Source: Prostheceraeus crozeri
Lineage: Eukaryota; Platyhelminthes; Polycladida; Euryleptidae
Direction of reading: 5' to 3'
Assembly: GCA_907163375.1 (NCBI GenBank)
Contig: CAJQUW010016122.1
Location: 51,278 to 115,277 of the forward strand
DNA length: 64,000 nucleotides
Shown here piece after piece: positions 22,860 through 34,828 of this stretch. Under the pieces are notes generated by a model. That model saw nothing but the letters and a program-made list of their open reading frames with translations. It did not search any database and was not told the DNA's origin. Position numbers and translations under genes: made by a program. Every line of letters begins with the position of its first letter. Within the stretch, counting starts at the first letter, position 1.

Positions 22860-24559
22860 TAACAGCTACACAGATAACCAAGAATATAACACCAAATACA
22901 AGAGATGAAAAATTGAGTCACCTATTGAGAAAAGGGGTATCAGGCACAATTACTCAGCTGCAGATCTATCAGATCCATCAGATCTATCTTTTGCGTGCTT
23001 TAGTACGCTCTGCAAAGAGGCCTCTATTTCCTTCTCAGTCACATGAGGTCTAGAAAGTTTGATACCGCACGATAAATTCGGGAATTCTTGAATGGAAATT
23101 TATTGTTCCTGCCGTGAAATGAATACTTCATCGAAATATCCGCAGCCAAAATCCTTTAAAATATTCGGACGGCATAAATTGTTTAGTCCGTTGCCTCCGA
23201 TCAGTGAGAACTGCTTTACCTGAAAAGTAAAGCTGCATTTAAAATGGTGAAGCTTCTCCACGTACGTCAGAAGTCAAACAGAGCAAATAATACTCTGTTT
23301 TTATAATAATAATAATAAAAAATTGTACCTAAATCAAACAGAGCAAATAATTTCAAAACGATGTGAGTGGCTTTGTGATTCCAGTAAATCATTTGGTGTC
23401 TGCAAAGTCATTTGAATGATTCAGTTGATAATCAGGTTTCTTCGTGGGTAGCACCGCTCTTTTAATGCCGACAATCATTGAGCGATGCAAATGACAGTGA
23501 CAGCTTCTGCCTTCATTTTGAATTGAAAATCCCACATGTGTCTAATATTGTTTTTGTTATTGTTGGATATTGTTGTATTTAATATTGCTAATTAATGTTT
23601 TATATAATAATAAAACTTTAACATATTCAAAACGATTAACCTAATAGTGTGGCACTCTGTGTTAGTATATGGCCCTTTTATATTCGCAGTTCAAGGAAAT
23701 GGGATATTCACGAGCCTGGATGAAGTACTTCCGAAGATAAGACACTTTTTATAAACCGGCATAGACGCTTTAATCCAATCGACTTAAGACAGGCTCTTCT
23801 CGATCTGACGAAATCATTTGCTTCAAGCAACAATATCAATTAATCTATATTGACAAGCTATCGTCTCATCAATTTCACAGATATCCTGAAAATTGCAAAA
23901 TATTTTTTGTAAAACATTAAACATGAGACTCATTAAGCTTACTAAAAATAATTAAGACTACTTTGCCGTGAAGTTGAGCAAACGTAAAGCACGCGAATTT
24001 AAGAAAATTCAGCAATAGCTTCGTCTATGTTCAGCTATACAGAGGTACGCCTATCGCGATGATGCATGTAGTGGTAACATGTAAAAATGAGATAACTTAG
24101 TGAAATCTCTATGGGAATGAGGTTGGTTAAATGAAATATTTTAAACGTCGCAGCTTACTCGAAAATGTTTACCCCTTATGTCTAGTGTCAAATTAGGGCC
24201 GAAATATCCATTAGGAAAAATAACCCACAAACACGCGGAATTTGACATCTTTAATAGATGTTAAAATCGAGTAACAGACAGATGGAGCTTATAACAGCAC
24301 GCTAATAGGCAGGAAAATTGAATAGAGCACATCAATTTATCTATATATGTTGCCAACGCACTATAAAGAAGCGTAGATTTGGATAACCCCATTTTATGGG
24401 GTCAAGGTGACTTAATTTATGGGGTCGAAATGTCAGGGGGTCGAAGTGACTAGTAACCTAATTCACGCCCGTCTAATGTCACGTCGCCATTAGAATTGAC
24501 TTTATCTCATTCATTGCAGCGAACCATCAGTTAGCGCCAACGCTGTGCAAAGTATCTTG
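22860..24559. other. Transposon interior without recognised coding sequence
   Basis: An 18-bp word TCAAACAGAGCAAATAAT occurs twice, at about 23,274 and 23,334. A small palindrome ACCCCAT-TTT-ATGGGGT lies near 24,387, followed by three TGGGGTC/GGGGGTC words. No transposase motif is visible. Confidence 0.35.
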
Positions 24560-24751
24560 CAGTCAAAGCTCGATAATTAAGAGCATAAATACCAGGTTTT
24601 CTATCTCTTAATTATTGAAAGTCTGAATGAATTCAAAAGCAACTTATATAAGCCGCCAAATGTACAAAAAATGCCGCGGCCGTATGAGCTTAATTGACCG
24701 AAGTCTTAATTATCCGTTGTCCGAATTAACGAGCTTCAACTGGATTTACTG
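24560..24751. mobile_element. Possible pogo/Tigger-like MITE
   Basis: The left end CAGTCAAAGCTCGATAATTA and the reversed right end CAGTTGAAGCTCGTTAATTC agree at most positions and resemble pogo/Tigger-type termini, with internal TTAATTATCCG- and CTTAATTATTG-like subterminal repeats. A second CAGTA flanked by TA lies 9 bp further out on the right. No clean TA duplication is seen on the left, so the call is tentative. Confidence 0.4.
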
Positions 24752-26442
24752 TATTCATACAAAGCTATTCGTTTACGATGTCAGTCTGTCCGCACTATTT
24801 CGATCTGAATGGTCGTGAATGTTGGCTTGCTTTACCTATAGTCAAACATTTATAACCAAAGGAACACTTTTTTACATCACATCTGATTCAAAAGTTATCT
24901 GTTGAAATATTTCAGTTAATTCAGTGTTTGTATAATGTGTAGTGCGCAGGTTAACCGCTATTATTTACTAAATTTATCTATTATCACTTCATTCGGCTTA
25001 CCTGATACGAATTTCGTTTGATAAGTAATCCGTTCTATCAATATTTTCGGCTCAGGATATTCCTCGCATTTTCTATATTGTAATTTGGTTGATAATCCAA
25101 TAATAAATCAATCAATTTACACAGCGATGTCCGCAGGTGTCAGTCAGGCAGCTCCCAAAAGTAGAGGCACGAATGGTACGTCTAGATTATTCTGCGCTAT
25201 TTCTCTTTGTGAAATGAAGCGATGACCTCTATTTCACCCCTCGAGTTGAAATGTGATCTTCCGATTGCGCTGCGCTATCGAAGGCGCACGAGAAAGTTAT
25301 CTGCTATCGGGCTGGACTGGACAAAGCGCTCTTCTCACAGAATTAGATTCATCTGCGCGCCCGAAGCAGATAAACAAAATATTTAATTCTGTTGGCTCTT
25401 CTATTAATAGAATTCAGTCTCTCCCTTCTCTCCCTTACTGTATCACAGGCTTGAAGGCGACCGAGATAGTATGCAACACTCATTGAGGATTCTTCCATTC
25501 ATTTCACAATTTAATGAATGAATTAACTTGCAACCTTGATTGAAACAAAAAATTGACAAGCGGGTTGATGATAATTCAGGCATAGTCAGAATCATGGTCC
25601 GAATGATATAAAGTTCACGGTCAAATCAAGAATTTTGAGCAATTTTTTCATTGCCATCGATGCGTCATGCAAATATATATTGAAGAACATCGCAACCAAA
25701 GATGTTTTTGACGCCAAACATTTCACGATTGGCAATGCATCATCATCATGTAGCGAAAATCACTGAGAGAAATGAGCTAAGGCTATTTATTCCAAGGAAA
25801 AACTTGTCCTATACATGTGCCAGACAGCCGATCGATGACAGTTTTTCGGGGCCAGTCCACAAACATTGGAGATACGTTTTTTCTTAGAAATCACAACAAA
25901 TTCGCTGCTCCAAATGTGTTGTGACAACTCTCTGGGTCGTTCTATTTCAAAATTAGAGCTCGTGTGGGAACTTACAGGCCGACTCACGACCACTCCCTGT
26001 CAAAAAGATAAAACGTGAAAATTAGGTGGGGGGGCAAAACCCTCGACTTCAAGAATACAAAATCACATTTCACGTCATTTTTCGATGAGATACGGTCACA
26101 AAATTGATATGATCATGCATTTTACTTCCAAATAAGTCATTTTCGAAAAATTTGTTGGTAACCCCCCATTTTTTCATGTCGGCCCCAAGACTTTTTTGAC
26201 GAGGGCCCACGACTCATTTTCTCGAAGAGAAATGCATTGATCTAGTTTGATTAAATGCGTTTCGAATTTCTGCATCAGAAGAAGCATCTTTTTCCACAAG
26301 CATTCTACATTTGAGTCTTAATTAGAAACTCTGAAGCTGATTGCCGAAATTTTTGCAATTTATCAGTTTTGCAAAGGAATACACATTTGCCTGTTCTGAC
26401 ATCATGGAGGCTAGTTAAATGCTAAAACCAGACATAGGATGA
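24752..26442. other. Transposon interior without recognised coding sequence
   Basis: Short frames only, the longest 77 codons at 25,253-25,486. No transposase motif, RNA or repeat is recognised before the GTCGCC cluster of the right end begins. Confidence 0.35.
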
Positions 26443-26592
26443 AGGTCGCCGTTGACACTCGAGGCAACTGCTGACAGCGGTCGCCCACTTACAGTCGAGG
26501 CGACCGCCACCAGGAGTCGCCGGGCGGCGGCGACTTCGGCGACGCCGAGGGCTGTCGCGGCGACCGCTGGGCGACTTTTGTGGTTGATAGGG

Positions 26593-29500
26593 ACTGAAAA
26601 ATGACCCGAACAACACTCCAGTCCACTCAATTGCCTCCGAACAACTCGAAGATGCAATCACTCACCTCCGAACAATTAACTCCTTCATCCCTGAAAAGTG
26701 ACCCGAACAACACTCCAGTCCACTCAATTGCCTCCGAACAACTCGAAGATGCAATCATTCCCCTACGAACAACTCCTTCAACACTGGAAAAAATGATCCG
26801 AAACAAACACTCTAGTCCACTCAAATGCCTCCGAACAACTCGAAGAATGCAATCACTCCACTCACCTCCGAACAACTCCTTCATCCCCTGAAAAGGTGAC
26901 CCGAACAAACACTCCAGTTCCACTCAATTGCCCTCTCCGAACAGACAACTCGAAGATGCAATCATTCCCCTCCGAACAAACTCCTTCAACACTGAAAAAT
27001 GACCGAAACAACACTCCACAGTCACTCAATTGCCTCCGAACAACTCGAAGATGCAATCATTCCCCTCCGAACAACTCCTTCAACCCTGAAAAGTGACCAA
27101 CTGCGAACCAACAGCACTCCAGTCCACTCAATTGCATCCGTAACAACTCGAAGATGCAATCATTCCCCTCCCAACAACACCTTCAAAACTGAAAAGTGAC
27201 CCGAACAACGTTCCAGTTCCCCACTCAATTGCCTCCGAACCAACCTCGAAGGATGATGCAATCATAATTCCCCTCCGAACAACTCCTTCAACCCTGAAAA
27301 GTGACCCGAACAACACTCGCACTCCAGTCCACTCAATTGCCTCCGAACAACTCCGAAGAGCAATTAATTTTCCCCTCCGACACAACTCCTTCAACACTGA
27401 AAAATGATCCGAACAAACCACTCTTAGTCCACTCAATTGCTCCGAACAACTCGAAGATGCAATCATATCTCCTCCGAACAACTCCTTCAACACTGATAAA
27501 GTAGACCCGAACAAACACTCCATATCCACTCAATTCCCTCCGAACAACTCGAAGATGCAATCATTCCCCTCCGAACAACTCCTTCAACACTGAAAAATGA
27601 CCCGAAGAACACTCCAGTCCACTCAATTGCCTCCGAACAACTCGAAGAAGCAATCTTACTGCTCCGAACAACTCCTTCAACACTGAAAGGTGAACCCGAA
27701 CAAAAACCACTCAAGTTCCACTCAAGTTGCTCCGAACAACTCGAAGATGCAATCATTCCCCTCCGAACAACTCCTTCAACACTGAAAAATGACCCCAACA
27801 GCACTCCAGTCCACTCCATTGCCTCCGAACAACTCGAAGATGCAATCATTCCCCTCCCAACAACTCCTTCATCCCTGAAATGTGACACGAACAACTATCA
27901 AGTCCACTCAATTGCTCCGAACAACTCGAAGAAGCAATCATTCCCCTCCGAACAACTTCTTCAACACTGAAAAAATGAAATCCGAAACAACACTCCAATG
28001 TCCCACTCAATTGCCTCCGAACAACATACTCGAAGATGCAATCACTGCACCTATCCGAACATTAACTATCTCCTTCAACCCTGAAAAAAGACCCGAACAA
28101 CACTCCAACCACTCAATTCCCTCCGAACAACTCGAAGATGCAATCATTCCCCTCCGAACAACTCCTTCAACCCTGAAAAGTGACCCGAACAACACTCAAG
28201 TCCACTCAATTGCCTCCGAACAACTCGAAGATGCAATCACTCACCCTCCGAACAAAACTTCCTTCATCCCTGAAAAGTTGACCCGAAACAACAAACTCCA
28301 GTCCACTCAATTGCCTCCGAACAACTCGAAGATGCAATCAATCCCCTCCGAACAACTCCTTCAAAACTGAAAGGTGACTCGAACAACACTCTAGTCCACT
28401 CAAGTTGCTCCGAATAACTCGAAGATGTAATCATTCTCCTCCGAACAACTCCTTCATCCCTGAAAAGTGACCCGAACAACACTCCAGTCCACTCAATTGC
28501 CTCCAAACAACTCGAAGATGCAATCATTCCCCTCCGAACAACTCCTTCAACACTGAAAAATGACCCGAACAACACTCTAGTCCACTCAATTGCCTCCGAA
28601 CAACTCGAAGATGCAATCGCCCCCCCCATTCCCCTCCGAACAACTCCTACAACCCTGAAAAGTGACCCGAACAACACTCCAGTCCACTCAATTGCCTCCG
28701 AACAACTCAAAGCTGCAATCATTCCCCTCCGAACAACTCCTTCAACACTGAAAAGTGACCCGAACAACGTTCCAGTCCACTCAATTGCCTCCAAACAACT
28801 CGAAGATGCAATCATTCCCCTCCGAACAACTCCTTCATCCCTGAAAAATGATCCGAACAACACTCCAGTCCACTCAATTGCCTCCGAACAACTCGAAGAT
28901 GCAATCATTCCCCTCCGAACAACTCCTTCAACCCTGAAAAGTGACCCCAACAGCACTCCAGTCCACTCAATTGCCTCCGAACAACTCGAAGATGCAATCA
29001 TTCCGCTCCCAACAACACCTTCATCCATGAAAAGTGACCCGAACAACGTTCTAGTCCACTCAATTGCCTCCAAACAACTCGAAGATGCAATCATTCCCCT
29101 CCGAACAACTCCTTCATCCCTGAAAAATGATCCGAACAACACTCCAGTCCACTCAATTGCCTCCGAACAACTCGAAGATGCAATCACTCACCTCCGAACA
29201 ACTCCCTTATCCCTGAAAAGTGACCCGAACAACACTCCAGTCCTCTTGTTTGGCTCCGAACAACTCGAAGATGCAATCATTCCCCTCCGAACAACTCCTT
29301 CAACACTGAAAAATGATCCGAACAACACTCCAGTCCACTCAATTGCCTCCGAACAACTCGAAGATGCAATCACTCACCTCCGAACAACTCCTTCATCCCT
29401 GAAAAGTGACCCGAACAACACTCCAGTCCACTCAATTGCCTCCGAACAACTCGAAGATGCAATCAATCCCCTCCCAACAACTCCTTCGACACTGAAAAAT

Positions 29501-31317
29501 GACCCGAACAACACTCAAGTCCACTCAATTTCCTCCGAACAAATCGAAGATGCAATCATTTTCCCCCTACGAACAAACTCCTTCACATTCCCTGAAAAGT
29601 GACCACGAACAATACTCCAGTCCACTCAATTGCCTCCGAACAACTCGAAGATGCAATCATTCCCCTCCGAACAACTCCTTCAACACTGAAAAGTGAGGCC
29701 GAACAGCACTCCAGTTTTTACCACTCAATTGCCTCCGAACAACTCGAAGATGCACATCAATATCCCCTCCACGACACACCAACTCCTTCAAACCCTGAAA
29801 AGTGACCCGAACAACACTCCAGTCCACTCAATTGCCCTCCGAACAACTCGAAGATGCAATCATTCCCCTCCGAACAACTCCTTCAACAACTTTTTGAAAA
29901 ATGATCCGAGACAACACTCTAAGTCCACTCAATTGCCTCCGAACAACTCGAAGATGCAATCATTCCCCTCCGAACAACTCCTTCCAAAAACACTGAAAAA
30001 GTGACCCGAAACAACACAGCCAGTCCACTCAATTCCCTCCGAACAACTCGAAGATAGCCAATCATTTCCCCTCCGAACAACTCCTTCAAACACTGAAAAA
30101 ATGACCCGAAGAACACTCCAGTCCACTCAATTGCCTCCGAACAACTCGAAGATGGCAATCTTACTGCTCTCCCGAACAACTCCTTCAACACTGAAAAGGT
30201 GACCGAACACGAACAACACTCTAGTCCACGTCAAGTTGCTCCGAACAACTCGAAGATGCAATCATTCCCCTCCGAACAACCTCCTTCAACACTGAAAAAA
30301 ATGACCCCAAACAGCACTCCAGACCACTCCATTGCCTCCGAACAACTCGAAGATCGCAATCATTCCCCTCCCAACAACTCCTTCCATCCCTGAAAAGTAG
30401 ACCCGAACAACGTTCCAGTCCACTCAATTGCCTCCGAACAACTCGAAGATGCAATCATTCCCCTCCGACACATATAACTTCTTCACAAACACTGAAAGAA
30501 ATGATCCCGAACAACACTCCAGTCCACTCAATTGCCTCCCGAACAACCTCGAAGATGCAATCACTCACCCTCCGAACAACCTCCCTTCAATTCCCTGAAA
30601 AGTGACCCGAAACAATACTCCAGTCCACTTCAAAACCACTCATTGCCTCCGAACGAACTCGAAGCTGCAATCATTCGCCCCCTCCGGAACAACTCCTTCA
30701 ACACTGAAAAAATGATCCGAACAACACTCTAGTCCACTCAATTTCCTCCGAACAACTCGAAGATGCAATCACTCACCTCACGAACAATAAACTCCTTCCA
30801 TCCCTTGAAAAAGTGACCCGAACAACACTCCAGTCCACTCAATTGCCTCCGAACAACTCGAAGATGCAATCAATCCCCTCCGAACAACTCCTTCAAAACT
30901 GAAAGGTGACTCGAACAACACTCTAGTCCACTCAAGTTGCTCCGAATAACTCGAAGATGTAATCATTCTCCTCCGAACAACTCCTTCATCCCTGAAAAGT
31001 GACCCGAACAACACTCCAGAGTCCGACTCCAACTTTAGCCTCCAAACAACTCGAAGATGCAATCAATTCCCGCTCCGAACAAACCTCCTTCAACACTGAA
31101 AAATGACCCGAACAACACTCTAGTCCACTCAAGTGCCTCCGAACAACTCGAAGATGCAATCATTCCCCTCCGAACAACTCCTTCAACCCTGAAAAGTGAC
31201 CCGAACAACACTCCAGTCCACTCAATTGCCTCCGAACAACTCAAAGATGCAATCATTCCCCTCCGAACAACTCCTTCAACACTGAAAAATGACCCGAACA
31301 ACACTCCAGTCCACTCA
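26593..31317 (+). repeat. Satellite A, forward, mostly noisy copies
   Basis: The array resumes right after the transposon and is clean to about 26,785. From there single-base insertions and deletions appear every 10-20 bp, interrupted by cleaner patches (about 28,360-29,510 and 30,830-31,317). The same unusual variant unit (TCCGAATAACTCGAAGATGT) occurs at about 28,411 and 30,947. The indel pattern resembles uncorrected long reads more than evolutionary decay. Confidence 0.9.
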
Positions 31318-32119
31318 CCCTGTGGGAACGCATCTTGCTAATATCAACAGATTATCTGGCGAGGTAGCGATTTTGTGGATAATTTTTTTAAAGATTCATT
31401 TTCGTGTAAAAACTATCTCCGCATGTGAAAATGGTCATCATTTATCCAAAAACATGTGTAAAATAAAAAAACGACAGGTGGCGAAAAAGTTGCTATAATT
31501 AGTTGGTAGATATTTGTTTACTAATGCGAGCTGATTTTTCGCCAACCCGGCTAAATCATGGATATTTGTAGCAACTATTAGTGGTAAGTAGTAATGTTTT
31601 TTCGTATATTATCCCATTCACATGAAAATGTATTTGTATTCTCATTCGATCTGAAAAATTTTATAAAAAGGGATCTTTTTTAAATTCACGAAGGCTTAAA
31701 ACCTAAAAAAAGTAATGTATCTTCCATAAATGTCGCCAGTAAATACTATGAAATTATTATTCAAAATATTTGTCATTGTTGTAAATTATTGAATGTCAAA
31801 GAGATGTTATGAAAAGTGATATATGCGGATTCTCTATATTCTTATCATTATCAAAGAATGATAGTCTGCACTTATTTCTTAGTTAGATTAGCCATATGTG
31901 GGGGATAGTGAGGAGGTGAGGGAGAGAATAGAGCCTCGGCTGTAGAGGCGGATTACTAAAGAAAATAAAAGAGAATGTCAAAAGTAAAAGGTGACATATA
32001 GAGCGCGAATTGTCGCCGGCGAACTTCGCCAGCGAATATCCCGCAAATATGACTGAACTTTAGCATGATATTCTGCAGCTGACATTCGCCAGTTTTTCGC
32101 AAGATTCGTTCCCACAGGG
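31318..32119. mobile_element. 802-bp MITE in satellite A, copy 1
   Basis: The terminal inverted repeat is 21 bp with one mismatch (CCCTGTGGGAACG at each end). The satellite reads CCACTCA before and CAATTGCC after the element, so CA is duplicated (2 bp). Several TCGCC/GGCGA words lie inside, notably TGTCGCCGGCGAACTTCGCC near 32,010. There is no transposase; this is a non-autonomous element. The CCCT start, 2-bp duplication and TCGCC motifs are shared with the 4.4-kb element at 22,147-26,592. Confidence 0.85.
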
Positions 32120-34828
32120 CAATTGCCTCCGAACAACTCGAAGATGCAATCATTCTCCTCCGAACAACTCGTTAAACCCTGAAAAGTGACCCGAACAGCA
32201 CTCCCGTCCACTCAATTGTTTGGCTCCGAACAACTCGAAGATGCAATCATTCCCCTCCGAACAACTCCTTCAACACTGAAAAATGATCCGAACAACACTC
32301 CAGTCCACTCAAGTGGCTCCGAACAACTCGAAGATGCAACTTCTTTAACCCTGAAAAGTGACCCGAACAATACTCCAGTCCACTCAATTGCCTCCGAACA
32401 ACTCGAAGATGCAATCATTCCCCTCCGAACAAACATCCTTCAAACACTGAAAAATGCCCGAACAGCACTCCAGTCCACTCAATTGCCTCCGAACAACTTC
32501 TTTACACCCTAAAAGAACCCGAACAAGCACTCCCAGTCCACTCAATTGCCTCGCCAGTCCACTCGGGACTGTGGCGCGGGTGTTCGCGGTAGACGAACAC
32601 AGCGTCGAAGTATGCATCATTCCCCTCCGAACAACTCCTTCAAAGGGGGGCACTGAAAAGATGAGCCGAACAAACACTCTAGTACACCTCAATTGCCCTC
32701 CGAACAACTCGAAAGAAGCAATCACCATCCCCTCCGAACAACTCCTTCAAAAACCTGAAAAGTGACCCGAACAAACACTCCAGTCCACTTCAATTGCCTC
32801 CGAACAACTCGAAGATGCAATTAATCCCCTCCGAACAACTCCCTTCACCACTGAAAAAAATGATCCGAACAATCACTCTCGTCCACTCATTGCCTCACGA
32901 ACAACTCAAAGATACAATCATTCTCCTCGAACAACTCCTTCAACACTGAAAAGTGACCCAACAACACTCCATCCACTCAATTCCCTCCGAACAACACGAA
33001 GAAGCAATCATTCCCCTCCGAAACAACTCCTTCAACACTGAAAAATGTACCCCTAAGAACACGCCAGTCCACTCAATATGCTTCCGAAACAACCGAATGA
33101 AGCAATCTTACTGCTCCGAACAACTCCTCAACACTGAAAGGTGACCCGAACAACACACTAGACCACTCAAGTTGCTCCGAACAACTCGAAGATGCAATCC
33201 TTCCCTCCGAACAACTCTTCTACACTGAAAAATGACCCCAACAGCAATCCATCCACTCCAATTGCCTCCGAACAACTCGAAGAAGCATTCATTCCCTCCC
33301 AAACAACTCTCTCAACCCCTGAAAAGTGACCGAAACAACGTTCCGTCCACTCAATTGCCTCCGAACAACTCGAAGATGCAATCATTCCCCTCCGAACAAC
33401 TTCTTCATCCCTGAAAAGTGACCTGAACAACACTCCAGTCCACTCAAAAGCTCCGAAACAACTCGAAGAAGAGCAATCATCTCACCTCCGAACAACACCT
33501 CATCCCTGAAAAGTGACCCGAACAATGACTCCAGTACCCACTCATTTGCCTCCGAACAACTCGAATATGCATCATTCCCCTCCGAACAACTCCTTCAACA
33601 CTGATAAATGATCCGAACAACCACTCTAGTCCACTCAATTGCCGTCCGAACAACCTCGAATATGCAATCACTCACCTCCCAACAATTAACTCCTTCATCC
33701 CTGAAAAGTGACCCTACAACACTCCAGTCCACTCAATTGCCTCCGAACAACTCGAAGATGCAATCAATCCCCTCCGAACAACTCCTTTCCAAACTGAAAG
33801 TGACTCGAACAACACACAAGTCCACTCAAGTACTCCGAATTAACACGAAGATGTAATCATTCCCTCCGAAAAAACTCCTTTCACCCTGAAAAGTGACCCC
33901 GAACAACACTCCAGGTCCACTCAATTGCCTCCTAACAACTCGATGAAGCAATCATTCCCCTCCGCACAACTCCTTCAACACTGAAAAAATGACCCAACAA
34001 CACTCTAGTCCAATCAAGAGCCTCCGAACAACTCAAGAATGCAATCATTCCCCTCCGATCAACTCGTTAAACCCTGAATAGAGACCCAACAGCACTCCCT
34101 CCACTCAATTGTTTGGCTCCGAACAACTCGAAGATGCAATCATACCCCTCCGAACAAACTCCTTCAACACGAAAAATGATCCGAACAACACTCCAGTCCA
34201 CTCAAGTGGCTCCGAACAACTCGAAGAAGCAATCACACACCTCCGAACAACTCTTCAATCCTAAAGTGACCGAACAGCACTCCAGTCGACCACTCAATTG
34301 CCACCGAACTAAACTCGAAGATAGCATCATTCCCTCCGAACCAACTCCTTCAATCACTGAACAATGTCCGAACAGCACTCCTGTTCCACTCAATTTTGCC
34401 TCCGAACAACTCTTATAAAACCTGAAAAGTGACCCGAACAATACTCCACCACTCAATTTGCCTCCGAACAACTCGAATATGCATTCTCCCCTCCGAACAA
34501 ACTCCTCAACACTGAAAAGTGAGCCGAACACACTCTAGTACACTAATTATGCCTCCGAACAACTCGAAATGCAATCATTCCCCTCCGAACCACTCCTTCA
34601 ACCAGAAAATGACCCGACCGAACACCCAGTTCCACTCAATAGCCTCCGAACAACTCGAATATTGCAATAATTCCCCTCCGATCAACCTCCTTCAACACTG
34701 AAAAATGATCCGAACAACACTCTATCCACTACAATTGCCTCCGAACAACGCAAGAAAGCAATCATCACCTCGAACAACTCCTTCAACACAGAAAAGAGAC
34801 CCGAACAACACTCCCGTCCACTCAATTT
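32120..34828 (+). repeat. Satellite A, forward, noisy copies
   Basis: Continuation of the array after the MITE: clean for about 300 bp, then rich in indels. A GC-rich foreign stretch interrupts it at about 32,568-32,606. The rare word CTCGTTAAACCCTGA appears at 32,168 and again at about 34,070. The array ends abruptly at CCACTCAATT, where the A/T block begins. Confidence 0.88.

Larger units (their letters stand above)
22147..26592. mobile_element. 4.4-kb TIR DNA transposon inserted in satellite A, superfamily unresolved
   Basis: The ends are CCCTATCAACCA (22,147) and its reverse complement ending at 26,592. The satellite unit is interrupted between CTTCAACAC and ACTGAAAAATG with AC repeated on both sides, giving a 2-bp target-site duplication. 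Both ends carry dense subterminal GTCGCC repeats: about ten at 22,163-22,359, and copies in both orientations at 26,443-26,575. The interior shows no transposase; the longest frames are under 80 codons. It is therefore a non-autonomous or gutted copy that also holds younger insertions (22,707-22,849 and 24,560-24,751). Two-bp duplications and subterminal repeats recall CACTA/EnSpm-like elements, but the termini are not CACT(A/G), so no family is claimed. Confidence 0.75.

Noticed and set aside
28617-28628. C homopolymer insertion in a satellite A unit as a functional site
   Set aside because: A single poly-C interruption in one unit near noisy sequence, best explained as a local insertion or read error.
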